Positions 42,094-51,080 of a DNA stretch of 64,000 nucleotides are shown here, in pieces; the first letter of the stretch is position 1, and each line of letters begins with the position of its first letter. The stretch lies in assembly GCF_026891035.1 (NCBI RefSeq), contig NZ_JAPTGG010000003.1, positions 248,001-312,000 on the forward strand, written 5' to 3'. The DNA is from Dasania phycosphaerae (GTDB lineage: Bacteria; Pseudomonadota; Gammaproteobacteria; Pseudomonadales; Dasaniaceae). Made by a program: the position numbers and the translations under genes. The notes under the pieces are model-generated. The model saw nothing but the letters and a program-made list of their open reading frames with translations. It was not told where the DNA came from and ran no database searches.

Positions 42094-44532
42094 CTAGCCC
42101 TTAGTAAAAAAATCTTTCTCAAAATCGTCCACCTGTATGGCATCGTCCACGGCTGCCAGCGCTTGAGTATACAGCTCAGCCTCCTCGGTGGAGAGTATCT
42201 CGCCCGCTACCGCTTGTTGCGCCAAGGTGGCCGTGTCGTTAAGCGGGTGTAGTTTGCCTTGTTTGATAGCGGCCTTAATTTTTTTGCTGGCAGCGGCGGC
42301 GGCCAGGGTTAGGGCGAAGGCATTTTCTACGCGGCCCACTGGGTCGTTGGGGTCTTCGTTGCGGTATACCCCTGCTACCAGCCGGTCGCGGCTGACGCTT
42401 TGGCTTAGCAGTATGGCCGCGGCCTGTTTATCTAAACTGTCGCTGGGCAGGGAGTAACAGCGGCCATAGGGGAATAGGGCAAAGCGCAACATGCCGCCCA
42501 AGTATTTAACCGGGTAGTTAGCCAGGGTGGCAAATAAGGCCTGCTGCAATTGGTAGATGCAATACTGCATGGACCAGTGCATTAAGGGCTCATCTTCTGC
42601 CGGGCAGCCATCGTCGTGGTAGCGTTTTAATATGGCCGAGGCTAGGTATAAATAACTTAAGCCATCACCTAATCTCGCCGAGGTGCGCTCTTTAAATTTT
42701 AATTCGCCGCCTAATAAGGCCAGGGTAACGTCGCTAACAAAGGCAAAGTCGGCAGATAAGCGGGTGAGCTGTTTAAAGTAGGGCTTGGTGGCCGCTACGC
42801 TGTTTTTAGGTGTAAACACGAAACGAGCACAGCTTAAACCCAGCCACACACTACGTACTTTTAAACGCAGGGCATGGCCTAGGTGGGCGAACAGAGCCTG
42901 GTCAAAATCCATCAGCCCCAGTTCGGGGTTGTCGTTTTGTATCGCCTGCATCTCTTGCAATAAGTAGGGGTGGCAGCGTATAGAACCCTGGCCAAAAATC
43001 ATCAGGTTGCGAGTGAGTATATTGGCGCCTTCTACGGTGATGCTAATCGGCACCGATTTATAAGCATTGGCTAGATAATTACGCGGCCCGCAAATAATAC
43101 CGCGGCCGCCGTGTATATCCATGGCGTGGTCTACCACGCGGCGCATGGTTTCGGTGTTGTGGTATTTTAATACCGCCGACAGTACCGAGGGCTTCTCTTT
43201 ATTGTCTACAAAGCTGACCGTGAGCACGCGCGCACTATCCATTAAATAGGTGAGTGCGGCTATGGGAGCCAGCGCCTCTTCTACCCCTTCAAAATAACCT
43301 ATGGGGGAATTAAATTGCTCGCGTATGCGGCTGTAGGCGCCGGTGGTTAAACAGGCTAGTTTGCCGGCACCGGTGCTAAGGGCGGGCAATGATACCGAGC
43401 GCCCTACCGATAAGCAGTTCATTAACATAGACCAGCCGCGACCTATGCCGCTACTGCCGCCGATAATGTAATCCAGCGGTATAAACACATCTTCGCCTGA
43501 GGTGGGGCCATTCATAAAAGGGGTTTCTAAAGGCCAGTGACGGTTGCCGGTATTAACACCGGGTAAGTCGGTGGGGATAAGGGCGCAGGTGACTCCCAGC
43601 TCGGGCTCATCGCCCAGTAGGTTGTCGGGGTCATAGGCTTTAAAGGCCAAGCCTAACACTGTAGCTACCGGCGCTAAGGTGATATAGCGCTTGCTCCAAG
43701 TGAGCGATAAACCCAGTACATCGTCTTGCCCCTGCCAGCTGCGCTTGCACACTATGCCTTGGTCAATAATGGCACCAGCATCAGAGCCTGCTTGGGTTGA
43801 GGTCAAGCCAAAGCAGGGGATGTCGTCACCACAGGCCAGCCTAGGCAGATAATGTTGGCGCTGTTCATCGGTGCCGTACACCATTAATAATTCGGCGGGG
43901 CCTAAGGAGTTGGGTACCATCACAGTGACCGCGGCAGTAATGCTGCGGGTAGAGATTTTCATTACCACGGTAGAGTGGGCCAAGGCCGACATGCCTAAGC
44001 CGCCGTAAGATTTGGGTATGATCATGCCCAAAAAGCCCTGCTCTTTAATAAAGGTCCAGACTTCGGCGGGTAAATCTTTATGCTCGTGGGTAATGCGCCA
44101 GTCGTCTAGCATTTGGCACAGCTGCTCGGTGGGGCCGTCTATAAAGGCCTGTTCTTCGCTGCTAAGGCTGGGTTTGGGGGTGTCTAAAAAACTTTGCCAG
44201 TCGGGGTCGCCGCTAAAGAGTTCACCGTCCCAGCCTACTGTGCCGGCCTCCAGGGCTTCGCGTTCGGTGCTGGATAGCTCGGGTAAAATTTTGCCAGCCC
44301 ATAAAAAAACCGGGCGGCTAATAAATTGGCGGCGTAACTGTGGCAGGCCTAAAATAAAAACGGCAGCGGCGGCGATTAGCCACAACATAGCGGCGCCCAG
44401 CCAGCTAGCCTGTGGCCACCATAGGCTGTAGGCCAGTGCGCAGGCAACAAAAAAACCTATCCATAGATAGCGGTTAATACCCCAATAAATGAGGGTTAAG
44501 ATTAAACCTAAAAACAACAGTAGCAATAACAT
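42094..44532 (-). CDS. fadE: Acyl-CoA dehydrogenase FadE
   Basis: FadE performs the first oxidation of fatty-acid beta-oxidation. The 812-residue length matches E. coli FadE (814). It has N-terminal membrane helices (about 1-65), then the acyl-CoA dehydrogenase fold (CFGLTSTQAGSDAG, PFMNGPTSGEDVFIPLDYIIGG, DIHGGRGIICGPRNYL) and a DUF1974 C-terminal region. I chose the ATG at 44532, eight bases after GGGAG; the in-frame codon before it is TTG. Confidence 0.96.
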   Translation of the reverse strand: MLLLLLFLGLILTLIYWGINRYLWIGFFVACALAYSLWWPQASWLGAAMLWLIAAAAVFILGLPQLRRQFISRPVFLWAGKILPELSSTEREALEAGTVGWDGELFSGDPDWQSFLDTPKPSLSSEEQAFIDGPTEQLCQMLDDWRITHEHKDLPAEVWTFIKEQGFLGMIIPKSYGGLGMSALAHSTVVMKISTRSITAAVTVMVPNSLGPAELLMVYGTDEQRQHYLPRLACGDDIPCFGLTSTQAGSDAGAIIDQGIVCKRSWQGQDDVLGLSLTWSKRYITLAPVATVLGLAFKAYDPDNLLGDEPELGVTCALIPTDLPGVNTGNRHWPLETPFMNGPTSGEDVFIPLDYIIGGSSGIGRGWSMLMNCLSVGRSVSLPALSTGAGKLACLTTGAYSRIREQFNSPIGYFEGVEEALAPIAALTYLMDSARVLTVSFVDNKEKPSVLSAVLKYHNTETMRRVVDHAMDIHGGRGIICGPRNYLANAYKSVPISITVEGANILTRNLMIFGQGSIRCHPYLLQEMQAIQNDNPELGLMDFDQALFAHLGHALRLKVRSVWLGLSCARFVFTPKNSVAATKPYFKQLTRLSADFAFVSDVTLALLGGELKFKERTSARLGDGLSYLYLASAILKRYHDDGCPAEDEPLMHWSMQYCIYQLQQALFATLANYPVKYLGGMLRFALFPYGRCYSLPSDSLDKQAAAILLSQSVSRDRLVAGVYRNEDPNDPVGRVENAFALTLAAAAASKKIKAAIKQGKLHPLNDTATLAQQAVAGEILSTEEAELYTQALAAVDDAIQVDDFEKDFFTKG

Positions 44533-44604
44533 CAAGCAACTCCCTGCAAGTGTATGTATATATCTCTTATACCTTAGTTGATTTTGGCAATAATAAAATA
44601 AGGA

Positions 44605-45222
44605 TTAGTGGCTAACTTGATTGAAAAACAACAGCAGACTTTCAATGGCGACTGAGGCGATAACATAACCTATAGCTAAAGCAAGCAAGGCCGCGACCAG
44701 GCTAATAATAATAAACAGGCCATCGCGCTCCAGTAAGCCCATGGCCATAATAATAATGGCAATAGCGGGCGGCAGATTGCTAAAAGGCAGCGGTAACATA
44801 ATCACCAGGCATAGCGTAAACACAATAGCGCCTAAGACGTTGAGTGCCGGCGGCTGAGTCAACTGTAGGGCGCGGGGTTTGATATAGGCTTCGATTTTAA
44901 TGATTTGCCCTAAGCATTTTTCACCTATGCGATGAACCATGGCACTATCAATTTGATAGCGTCGAATAAAAACCGGAAAGGCTGGTGTCGTATAACCGGC
45001 TAGCATTTGCAGGCCTATCACTGCCATCGCCAAACCGGAAAAAATCGATACCCCCGGTATTAAGCTAACTGCGGCTAACAGCAGTAATACACCACCAAAA
45101 GAGCGGCGCTGAAATGGCGCCATGAGTGTTTCTATACTGACATTGTCTTCTGGCAGCTCGGCTAAGATACGCGCCAATAGTGCAGAGGTTTGTTCGTTAC
45201 CATTTGTGGTTTTTTTGCTCAT
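44605..45222 (-). CDS. ExoD family membrane protein
   Basis: This 205-residue protein matches the ExoD family: the N-terminus ALLARILAELPEDNVSIETLMAPFQRRSFGGVLLLLAAVSLIPG is characteristic, and several membrane helices follow. ExoD was first tied to exopolysaccharide production in rhizobia; its function elsewhere is unclear. It overlaps the GFA gene start/stop as ATGA, so the two are coupled. Confidence 0.88.
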   Translation of the reverse strand: MSKKTTNGNEQTSALLARILAELPEDNVSIETLMAPFQRRSFGGVLLLLAAVSLIPGVSIFSGLAMAVIGLQMLAGYTTPAFPVFIRRYQIDSAMVHRIGEKCLGQIIKIEAYIKPRALQLTQPPALNVLGAIVFTLCLVIMLPLPFSNLPPAIAIIIMAMGLLERDGLFIIISLVAALLALAIGYVIASVAIESLLLFFNQVSH

Positions 45223-45602
45223 AGAGTTTTGCTTTTATGGGCCAGTGTGTGCGCATGTTGCTCCCAGTTTTGACCATCAAAGTTACTAATGTTGATAGAA
45301 ACTGGGCGGGTGTCCAGGCAGTGTACATTGATGTCTATGCCGTCGGGGTTGGAGCGTGGCGTGTAAAAAGGTTTGATGCCGCAGTGGCGACAAAAAGTGT
45401 GTTTGGCTATGCCAGAGTTAAAAGTGTAAGTGCTGAGGTCCTGTTCGCCGCTAAGCAGTTTAAAGCGATTGAGGGGCAGGATTAAATGTAGGTAATTAGA
45501 TTTAGCGCAAATAGAGCAGTTGCAGTAATCCGCTTCTAAATGCTGGTCAGCTTCGATCTCAAAGCGTATAGCCTGGCAGTGACAGCTACCTTGGTAAATC
45601 AT
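45219..45602 (-). CDS. GFA-family zinc protein (CENP-V/glutathione-dependent aldehyde-activating fold)
   Basis: The 127-residue product is a GFA-domain protein. Zinc ligands are visible as GSCHCQAIRFE, YCNCSICAKS and FCRHCGIKPFY. The family is named for a formaldehyde-activating enzyme, but most members have no proven substrate. It is the first gene of a two-gene unit with exoD. Confidence 0.9.
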   Translation of the reverse strand: MIYQGSCHCQAIRFEIEADQHLEADYCNCSICAKSNYLHLILPLNRFKLLSGEQDLSTYTFNSGIAKHTFCRHCGIKPFYTPRSNPDGIDINVHCLDTRPVSINISNFDGQNWEQHAHTLAHKSKTL

Positions 45603-45675
45603 AGGGGGTCCTTGTAATATTCTCGCCGCTTTGTTGTTGGCTTATGGAGTATAGATCACAACCGGGTAGCCAGGC

Positions 45676-46338
45676 TTAGTGGCCTGTTTTACTCGCGTAG
45701 CTGTGATAGCTAAGTGCTAGGCAAAAGCAAATCAGTGCGGGTATTAACAATGCTAAAAATTGATAATGCGCATAGGCGACGGCGCCCAGTGTGCCACCAC
45801 TGATAAAACCGCTAACAATTAATAAAAATAATATGGCCTTTCTTTTATCAAAGCCGCCCCCTTTGATTGCGCTGCCTATCATAATGCCCAAGTCGGTAAA
45901 GATGCCGGTAACATGTGTGGTTCTTACTACCGCACCGCTATAGGTAGTGGCGAGCGCGTTTTGTAAGCCGCAAGCTGATGAGGCTAGGTAGTGGCCGTAA
46001 TACGAGCCTTGTCGTAATAACAGTAGTGCGGTCAGTAATAGGCAGCCCTCTATAAATAATAAAGTGCCATAGTGGCGCCCCAGTTTTAATGAGTTACCAG
46101 AAAGTAATAGTCCGGATAGTACGGCGCCTAATAAAAAACTTAGTAGCACCGCTAGCAGATGAAATACATCGCTTAGTGAACCATTAATCAGACCTGCACC
46201 CACTAAGGTGGCGGTGCCGGATAAATGTGAAATCGCTTGGTGTTTAAACCCCAGCAAACCCACGGCGTTGACCCAGCCGGCAGTGAGCGCGAGCACGAAA
46301 GCGCCGTATTCCACCCACTTAGGTAATTTAGAAATCAC
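45676..46338 (-). CDS. DUF1275 (YoaK-type) membrane protein
   Basis: The 220-residue protein has about six membrane helices and the DUF1275 pattern: FVLALTAGWVNAVGLLGF near the start and TTYSGAVVRTTHVTGIFTDLGI in the middle. The start is GTG at 46338 with AGGGT upstream. The function of the family is unknown; transport is a guess. Confidence 0.88.
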   Translation of the reverse strand: MISKLPKWVEYGAFVLALTAGWVNAVGLLGFKHQAISHLSGTATLVGAGLINGSLSDVFHLLAVLLSFLLGAVLSGLLLSGNSLKLGRHYGTLLFIEGCLLLTALLLLRQGSYYGHYLASSACGLQNALATTYSGAVVRTTHVTGIFTDLGIMIGSAIKGGGFDKRKAILFLLIVSGFISGGTLGAVAYAHYQFLALLIPALICFCLALSYHSYASKTGH

Positions 46339-46443
46339 ATTTAACCCTGCTAAGTAAAAAATATTAACACTGCATTAAAGGGCAACTACTATAGCATTAG
46401 TGCTGTGTTTTAAGCTATGTGCTGTTATAGGGGCGAGGGTTGG

Positions 46444-46463
46444 ACTCCGGCTTGCGCCGGAGT
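46444..46463. repeat. REP-like palindrome
   Basis: An 8-bp perfect stem, ACTCCGGC with its complement around a TTGC loop, has the look of REP-type palindromes that are scattered in many gammaproteobacterial genomes. Only this copy is seen in the window. It lies between DUF1275 and yheS, next to heptamer site 5. Confidence 0.55.
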
Positions 46464-46474
46464 GACAATCATTA

Positions 46475-46502
46475 AGGAACTAGGAACTAGGAACTAGGAA
46501 CT
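46475..46502 (-). repeat. AG-phased heptamer array, site 5
   Basis: Four perfect copies of AGTTCCT on the minus strand lie in tandem. The array crosses the stop codon of yheS (46494-46496), so its repeat bases encode the last serines and the stop. Confidence 0.85.
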
Positions 46503-48404
46503 AGAAATCGTCTCCAGTTCATCATTAAGCTCAAACCATTGTTCTTCTGCTTGCTCGTGAGCCAGTTTCAGCTCGCCTTGCTCTTTGAGTAAACGCTGCA
46601 AGTTTGCCTTGTTGTCGTCCTCGTATAGGCTGCTGTCGGCCAGCGACTCTTCTATGCGGCTGAGTTTGGTTTCTAATTGCGCCATATTTTTTTCAATATT
46701 TTTAATGGCGTTGGTAATAGGCGCTAGCTTTTTGCGTTGTTCGGCAGCTTGTTGTCTTTGTTCTTTTTTATTACTGGCGCTGTTATCAGTTTCGCTGGCT
46801 TTGCTGGTGTTTTTGTTTTCGCTATTGGCGATTTTACGCTGTTCCATAATCCAGCGGCTATAGGCGTCTAGGTCGTCGTCAAAAGCTTGCGCTTTACCAT
46901 TGGCGACTAATAAAAACTGGTCTACGGTGTTACGCAATAAATGTCTGTCGTGAGAGATCACCACTACTGCGCCTTCAAAACCTTGCAAGGCAACGGTGAG
47001 GGCATGGCACATTTCTAAATCTAAATGGTTGGTAGGCTCGTCCAATAATAATAAATTGGGTTTTTGCCATACCACTATGGCCAAGGCCAGGCGTGCTTTT
47101 TCGCCACCGGAGAAATGCCGTATGGGTTCTACCGCCATGTCGCCGTGAAAATTAAAACCCCCTAAAAAATTGCGTATCTCTTGCTCGCGGGCCTTGGGGG
47201 CTAGCCTTTGCAAGTGCAGGGCCGGGCTGGCATCTAAATCCAGGGCCTCTAGCTGGTGCTGGCTAAAATAGCCCAGCGCCAAATGCTCACCCTGGGTGCG
47301 CTCGCCCTGTAACAGCGTCAGCTCTGTGGCCAAGGTTTTAATTAAAGTGGATTTACCGGCACCGTTGGCGCCCAGCAAACCTATGCGGCTGCCGGGGTGT
47401 ATGCTGAGGTTGAGCTGGTCGATAATTATGCTGTCGCCGTAGCCCAGCTGGCCGTGGCTAATATTGAGTAACGGATCGGAAAATCGCTCGGGCTTGGGAA
47501 AGCTAAAATCAAAGGGCGAGTCTATATGCGCAGGAGCGATTGCTTCCATGCGCGATAATTCTTTTAAGCGGCTTTGCGCCTGTTTCGCTTTGGTAGCCTT
47601 GGCACGAAAGCGGCGCACAAAATCATTTATTTCGCTGATGCGCTGTTGTTGTTTTTGATAATTAATTTGTTGCTGGGCCAGCCGTTCGGCGCGCTGGCGC
47701 TCAAAAGCGGAGTAGTTGCCAGTATAGGTGGTGAGCTGCTGGTGCTCTATGTGGACTATGCCGTCACATACGCTGTCTATAAAGTCGCGGTCGTGAGAAA
47801 TTAATAGCAGGCTGCCATCGTAGTTTTGCAGCCATTGTTCCAGCCACAGCTCAGCATCTAAGTCTAAGTGGTTGGTGGGTTCGTCCAACAATAATAAATC
47901 AGAGGGGCTCATTAGGGCTTGGGCCAAGTTGAGGCGTATGCGCCAACCGCCGGAAAAACTATTGGCCGGTTTTTGAGTGTCGCTAATGCTAAAGCCCAGC
48001 CCCAGCAGTAATTGTTCGGCTCGCACTTTGGCGTTGTAGCCGTCTATATTATCCAGCTGTTCGTGCAGGCTGGCGATAAGCTGGTGTTGCTCATTGCGCT
48101 CGGCTAGTTGCAGCTCATGCTCTATGCGGCGCAGCTCGCTGTCGCCATCAATAATATAGTCTAGCGCTGGGCGTTGGCTGGTGGCGACTTCCTGCGCCAT
48201 ATGCGCTATACGCCACTGCTTGGGTATGGCAACGCTGCCGCTATCGCTGCTGAGTTGGCCTAAAATAAGTTGGAACAGGCTGGATTTGCCACTGCCGTTA
48301 CCGCCAATTAAGGCGTTTTTGTGACCAGTGTGAAATACCGCACTAGCCTGCTCTAGCAATATCTTGCTGCCGCGTTGTAAGCTTACTGAATCGAGTTTTA
48401 TCAT
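46494..48404 (-). CDS. yheS: ABC-F ATPase YheS
   Basis: This soluble ABC-F protein (636 residues; E. coli YheS 637) has two ATPase domains. Walker A motifs are GGNGSGKSS and GANGAGKST, signatures are NSFSGGWRIRL and RHFSGGEKARL, and Walker B appears as LLLLDEPTNHLDL twice. The linker between domains and a C-terminal coiled coil (about 530-630) are as expected. ABC-F proteins act on ribosomes. I chose the ATG at 48404 (MIKLDSVSL); the upstream start at 48473 would overlap the divergent gene. The C-terminus is built from heptamer repeats. Confidence 0.94.
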   Translation of the reverse strand: MIKLDSVSLQRGSKILLEQASAVFHTGHKNALIGGNGSGKSSLFQLILGQLSSDSGSVAIPKQWRIAHMAQEVATSQRPALDYIIDGDSELRRIEHELQLAERNEQHQLIASLHEQLDNIDGYNAKVRAEQLLLGLGFSISDTQKPANSFSGGWRIRLNLAQALMSPSDLLLLDEPTNHLDLDAELWLEQWLQNYDGSLLLISHDRDFIDSVCDGIVHIEHQQLTTYTGNYSAFERQRAERLAQQQINYQKQQQRISEINDFVRRFRAKATKAKQAQSRLKELSRMEAIAPAHIDSPFDFSFPKPERFSDPLLNISHGQLGYGDSIIIDQLNLSIHPGSRIGLLGANGAGKSTLIKTLATELTLLQGERTQGEHLALGYFSQHQLEALDLDASPALHLQRLAPKAREQEIRNFLGGFNFHGDMAVEPIRHFSGGEKARLALAIVVWQKPNLLLLDEPTNHLDLEMCHALTVALQGFEGAVVVISHDRHLLRNTVDQFLLVANGKAQAFDDDLDAYSRWIMEQRKIANSENKNTSKASETDNSASNKKEQRQQAAEQRKKLAPITNAIKNIEKNMAQLETKLSRIEESLADSSLYEDDNKANLQRLLKEQGELKLAHEQAEEQWFELNDELETISSS

Positions 48405-48462
48405 GGCGGCGAAGTATACCTTGCCTGTTGCGACTAGAGTAATGAAATCACAAGGATGATGT

Positions 48463-48972
48463 ATGGATAACAACCCTTTTTGGCAGTATTCATTAACAGT
48501 GTATAGACGGCCAGCTGTAGCTGAGCTGTGCCTGCAATTACAGGATGATTATGGCGTGGATATCAATATGTTGCTCTGTGCGGCGTGGTTAGCCTCTATA
48601 GGTCAGCCGCTAACTGCAAGCCTGCTGCAAACCCTGCAAACAGAGTCTGAACAGTGGCAGCAACAATGCGTGCAACCCCTGCGAGAGGCGCGGCGTTTTT
48701 TAAAACATAATAGTAGTGCAGATATTTACCAACAGGCTAAGGCCTTAGAGTTGCAAGCCGAAGCGGTACAGCAGCAGCGTTTGTATTTGCATGTGCGGCA
48801 ACTGCCCTTGGCCGCCGCACAACAGGATTTATTGCCCGCTAATGTAGCAGCCTATTTAAGTGGCTGCGTGGCAGACAAAACAGTCTTAGACCAAATCGTG
48901 CAGCAATTTACAGGCCTGCTTAGCCAGCATGAAGTAACAGCTGTGAATACGGCAGCAAACCAGCGCGTCTAA
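48463..48972 (+). CDS. TIGR02444 family protein
   Basis: The 169-residue helical protein begins MDNNPFWQYSLTVYRRPAV and contains DYGVDINMLLCAAWLA, both typical of TIGR02444. The family occurs beside ABC-F and algP genes in Pseudomonas-like genomes and has no known function. It is divergent from yheS with a 58-base shared promoter region. Confidence 0.85.
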   Translation: MDNNPFWQYSLTVYRRPAVAELCLQLQDDYGVDINMLLCAAWLASIGQPLTASLLQTLQTESEQWQQQCVQPLREARRFLKHNSSADIYQQAKALELQAEAVQQQRLYLHVRQLPLAAAQQDLLPANVAAYLSGCVADKTVLDQIVQQFTGLLSQHEVTAVNTAANQRV

Positions 48973-49021
48973 TTGAGTTATGCGCCAGCACTTGCTGCTG
49001 GGTTTTATCGTTACAGCTCAG

Positions 49022-49933
49022 TTAAAAATCAAATAAGCTTTTAATCACCGGGGAGTCATCCTCGGTTTTTTTCTCTTTAGGCTTTTTTTCTACCGGCTTG
49101 GGCTGGGGAGTAGCTATAGGCTTAGGGGCGGCAGGCTGTTGTGTATTCGCCGTGGCGCTAGGTTGCGGGCTAGGCTGAGAACTAGCTTGAGAACTAGCTT
49201 GAGAGCTGGGTAGTTCTGTCGGTATTTCCGCTTGTTTAGGCGTGGCTATTGCTGCTGGGGCTGTAGCTTCGGGCTTGGCGATAGCGCTGGCTGCCGGCGC
49301 GGCTTTGGCAGCAGGCTGTTTAGTATCAGCTTTTTTAGCCGTGGCCTTTTTCGGGCGGGTGGGTTTAGCCTTAGCGGGCTTGGGCGCTTTGGCTTTAGTC
49401 GTTGTGGTTTTAGTTGCCTTAGCTTTAGGCTTGGCGGCTGCAGCTTTACTGGCGGCTTTACTTTTAGCGGCCTTAGCGGCGGTTTTAGGCTTAGCTTTGG
49501 CAGTAGGTTTAGCTTTAGCTGCAGGCTTTTTCTTGGCGGCAGGTTTGGCCTTGCTGGCAGAGCTTTGCTTAATAGCAGCCGCTAAGGCTTTGGCGTGAGC
49601 GATATCGTTTTTCGTGGCGGCCAGGCTGGCTTTATCATCGCTAGCGGTTTGTTGGCAGCGGCTCACGAGTTTTTTAGCGGCAGCAACAGCGCTCTTGCTA
49701 GCTGCTTTTTGCTTAGCGGTGCTGGCTGCTTTTTGCTTCTTCATAGCGGCAGCTAGCTGAGTTTTGGCTTTGTTAAGCGCAGCAGCTGACTTTTTAGCGG
49801 TAGTGGTTTGTTGTTTTAAGAGTGCCGCGCGCGCTTTGCTAAGTTGGGTTTGGGCTTTAGCGAGTTGTTTTTCAAGCTCGGCAACGCTCAGGGCCGAGGC
49901 TTTGCTGGGCGTCTTTTTTGCTTTACTTGCCAT
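49022..49933 (-). CDS. algP: AlgP-like histone H1-like protein
   Basis: This 303-residue protein is built from Lys, Ala and Pro. The N-terminal part (about 15-125) is a helical coiled coil (ELEKQLAKAQTQLSKARAALL), followed by KPAAKAK-type repeats, a Ser/Gln/Pro stretch with a repeated SSQA unit, and an acidic end DDSPVIKSLFDF. This matches AlgP of Pseudomonas aeruginosa, a DNA-binding H1-like regulator of alginate genes. The basic tail should bind DNA. AAGGGA precedes the ATG. Confidence 0.85.
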   Translation of the reverse strand: MASKAKKTPSKASALSVAELEKQLAKAQTQLSKARAALLKQQTTTAKKSAAALNKAKTQLAAAMKKQKAASTAKQKAASKSAVAAAKKLVSRCQQTASDDKASLAATKNDIAHAKALAAAIKQSSASKAKPAAKKKPAAKAKPTAKAKPKTAAKAAKSKAASKAAAAKPKAKATKTTTTKAKAPKPAKAKPTRPKKATAKKADTKQPAAKAAPAASAIAKPEATAPAAIATPKQAEIPTELPSSQASSQASSQPSPQPSATANTQQPAAPKPIATPQPKPVEKKPKEKKTEDDSPVIKSLFDF

Positions 49934-49971
49934 GGTGTTAATCCCTTTTGATTATTATTGGCATAGATTGC

Positions 49972-50001
49972 TTTATACGATAAATATCAACTACTTATCA
50001 A
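49972..50001 (-). promoter_or_regulatory. Probable promoter of algP
   Basis: On the minus strand TTGATA (50001-49996) and TATAAA (49977-49972) are 18 bases apart and lie about 40 bases upstream of the algP ATG. The rest of the 344-base gap up to the FKBP gene holds no other clear element. Confidence 0.5.
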
Positions 50002-50277
50002 TGGTATAGTACAAAATTTCGACAAGCGACAGTATAGCCTTTAATTTCAGCCTTGTAGCAGGTCAGCCTATAGCTGGGGTGTGAGTGATTTTTTTCAAGC
50101 TTGGCGCTAAAACTAGGGCCGTGTACTATAGGGCTTTGCAACGCTGTTTGCTTGGGCTGGCCTAATTTATAGCAGCCCGGCTGCTGTGCAGGGAACTTAC
50201 GAAGTTGTTCACAGACTTATAGCACTAGCAATGACTACAATAACAATCTTTATTTTAAAGCCTTAAAAGGAATATCA

Positions 50278-51000
50278 ATGAAACGCAATTTACTGGTTGC
50301 TGCAGCAATAACTGCAGCATTGGCGGGCTGTAACCAACAAGCCGCAGATAAAACGGTTAAGTTAGATGACTCAGCCAAGCGGGTGAGCTACGGCATGGGC
50401 ATAGGCCTGGGTGAGCGTATTGCACAGGAGAGCATAGAAGTTGATGCCGATGCGTTTGCGCTAGGCATGAAGCATGCGCTAGAAGGCAGCGAGCGTTTAA
50501 TGACGCAAGAAGAAGTCATGGCTGAAATGCAGACCTTCCAGCAGCAGCAAATGGAAAAACAGCAAGCCGCGCAAGCTGCCATTGCTGACCAGAATCAACA
50601 AGCTGGCGAGGCTTTCTTAGCAGAAAATGCCACTAAAGAGGGTGTCGTTACCTTGGATAGCGGCCTGCAGTACTCAGTGATTACTGAAGGCAGCGGTGCC
50701 AAGCCCAGTGAGACCGATACCGTAGAGGTTCATTACCGCGGTACTTTAATCGACGGCACTGAGTTTGATAGTTCTTATAAGCGCAACTCTACCGTTAGCT
50801 TCCCCGTCAATGGCGTGATTGCCGGTTGGACCGAAGCCCTGCAGCTAATGCCTGTGGGCTCTAAGTGGAACCTGTATATCCCCTCTGACCTAGCCTACGG
50901 CCCCGGCGGCACAGGCGGCCCTATAGGCCCCAATGCAACATTAATCTTTGAAGTGGAGTTGGTGTCGATTAAGGATGACTCAGCGGAAGCTGAAGGCTAA
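50278..51000 (+). CDS. FKBP-type peptidyl-prolyl isomerase lipoprotein
   Basis: The 240-residue product has a lipoprotein signal (ALAGC, modified Cys18), a helical FKBP N-terminal dimerisation domain (about 25-115) and a C-terminal FKBP domain (GLQYSVITEGSG, VEVHYRGTLIDGTEFDSS, FPVNGVIAGWTEALQLMPVGSKW, AYGPGG). It resembles Mip/FkpA/FklB proteins and should fold periplasmic or outer-membrane proteins. AAAAGGAATATCA precedes the ATG. It corresponds to the FKBP gene next to algP in Pseudomonas. Confidence 0.95.
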   Translation: MKRNLLVAAAITAALAGCNQQAADKTVKLDDSAKRVSYGMGIGLGERIAQESIEVDADAFALGMKHALEGSERLMTQEEVMAEMQTFQQQQMEKQQAAQAAIADQNQQAGEAFLAENATKEGVVTLDSGLQYSVITEGSGAKPSETDTVEVHYRGTLIDGTEFDSSYKRNSTVSFPVNGVIAGWTEALQLMPVGSKWNLYIPSDLAYGPGGTGGPIGPNATLIFEVELVSIKDDSAEAEG

Positions 51001-51005
51001 GTCAT

Positions 51006-51033
51006 AGTCGCTAGTTCCTAGACTATAGTCTCT
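51006..51033 (+). repeat. AG-phased heptamer array, site 6
   Basis: Four consecutive 7-base units (AGTCGCT, AGTTCCT, AGACTAT and AGTCTCT in order) begin six bases after the FKBP stop and run up to the terminator. Two of them match units at sites 2, 3 and 5. Confidence 0.7.
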
Positions 51034-51036
51034 AGT

Positions 51037-51075
51037 AAAAAAGGCCTACCCAAATAAAGGGTAGGCCTTTTTTTT
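51037..51075 (+). terminator. Rho-independent terminator after FKBP gene
   Basis: A stem of AAAGGCCTACCC with its complement around a loop AAATAAA is followed by eight T. The A-run on the left makes it able to end transcripts from both sides, including the convergent WD40 gene. Confidence 0.9.
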
Positions 51076-51080
51076 ATGTT

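Noticed and set aside
46444..46502. REP-like palindrome plus heptamers as the end of an insertion sequence.
   Set aside because: There is no transposase, no matching second end and no target duplication.
49232..49598. Two long plus-strand frames opposite algP.
   Set aside because: They are mirror frames of the Lys/Ala-rich repeats; their Ala/Gly/Leu-rich composition follows directly from the antisense strand.
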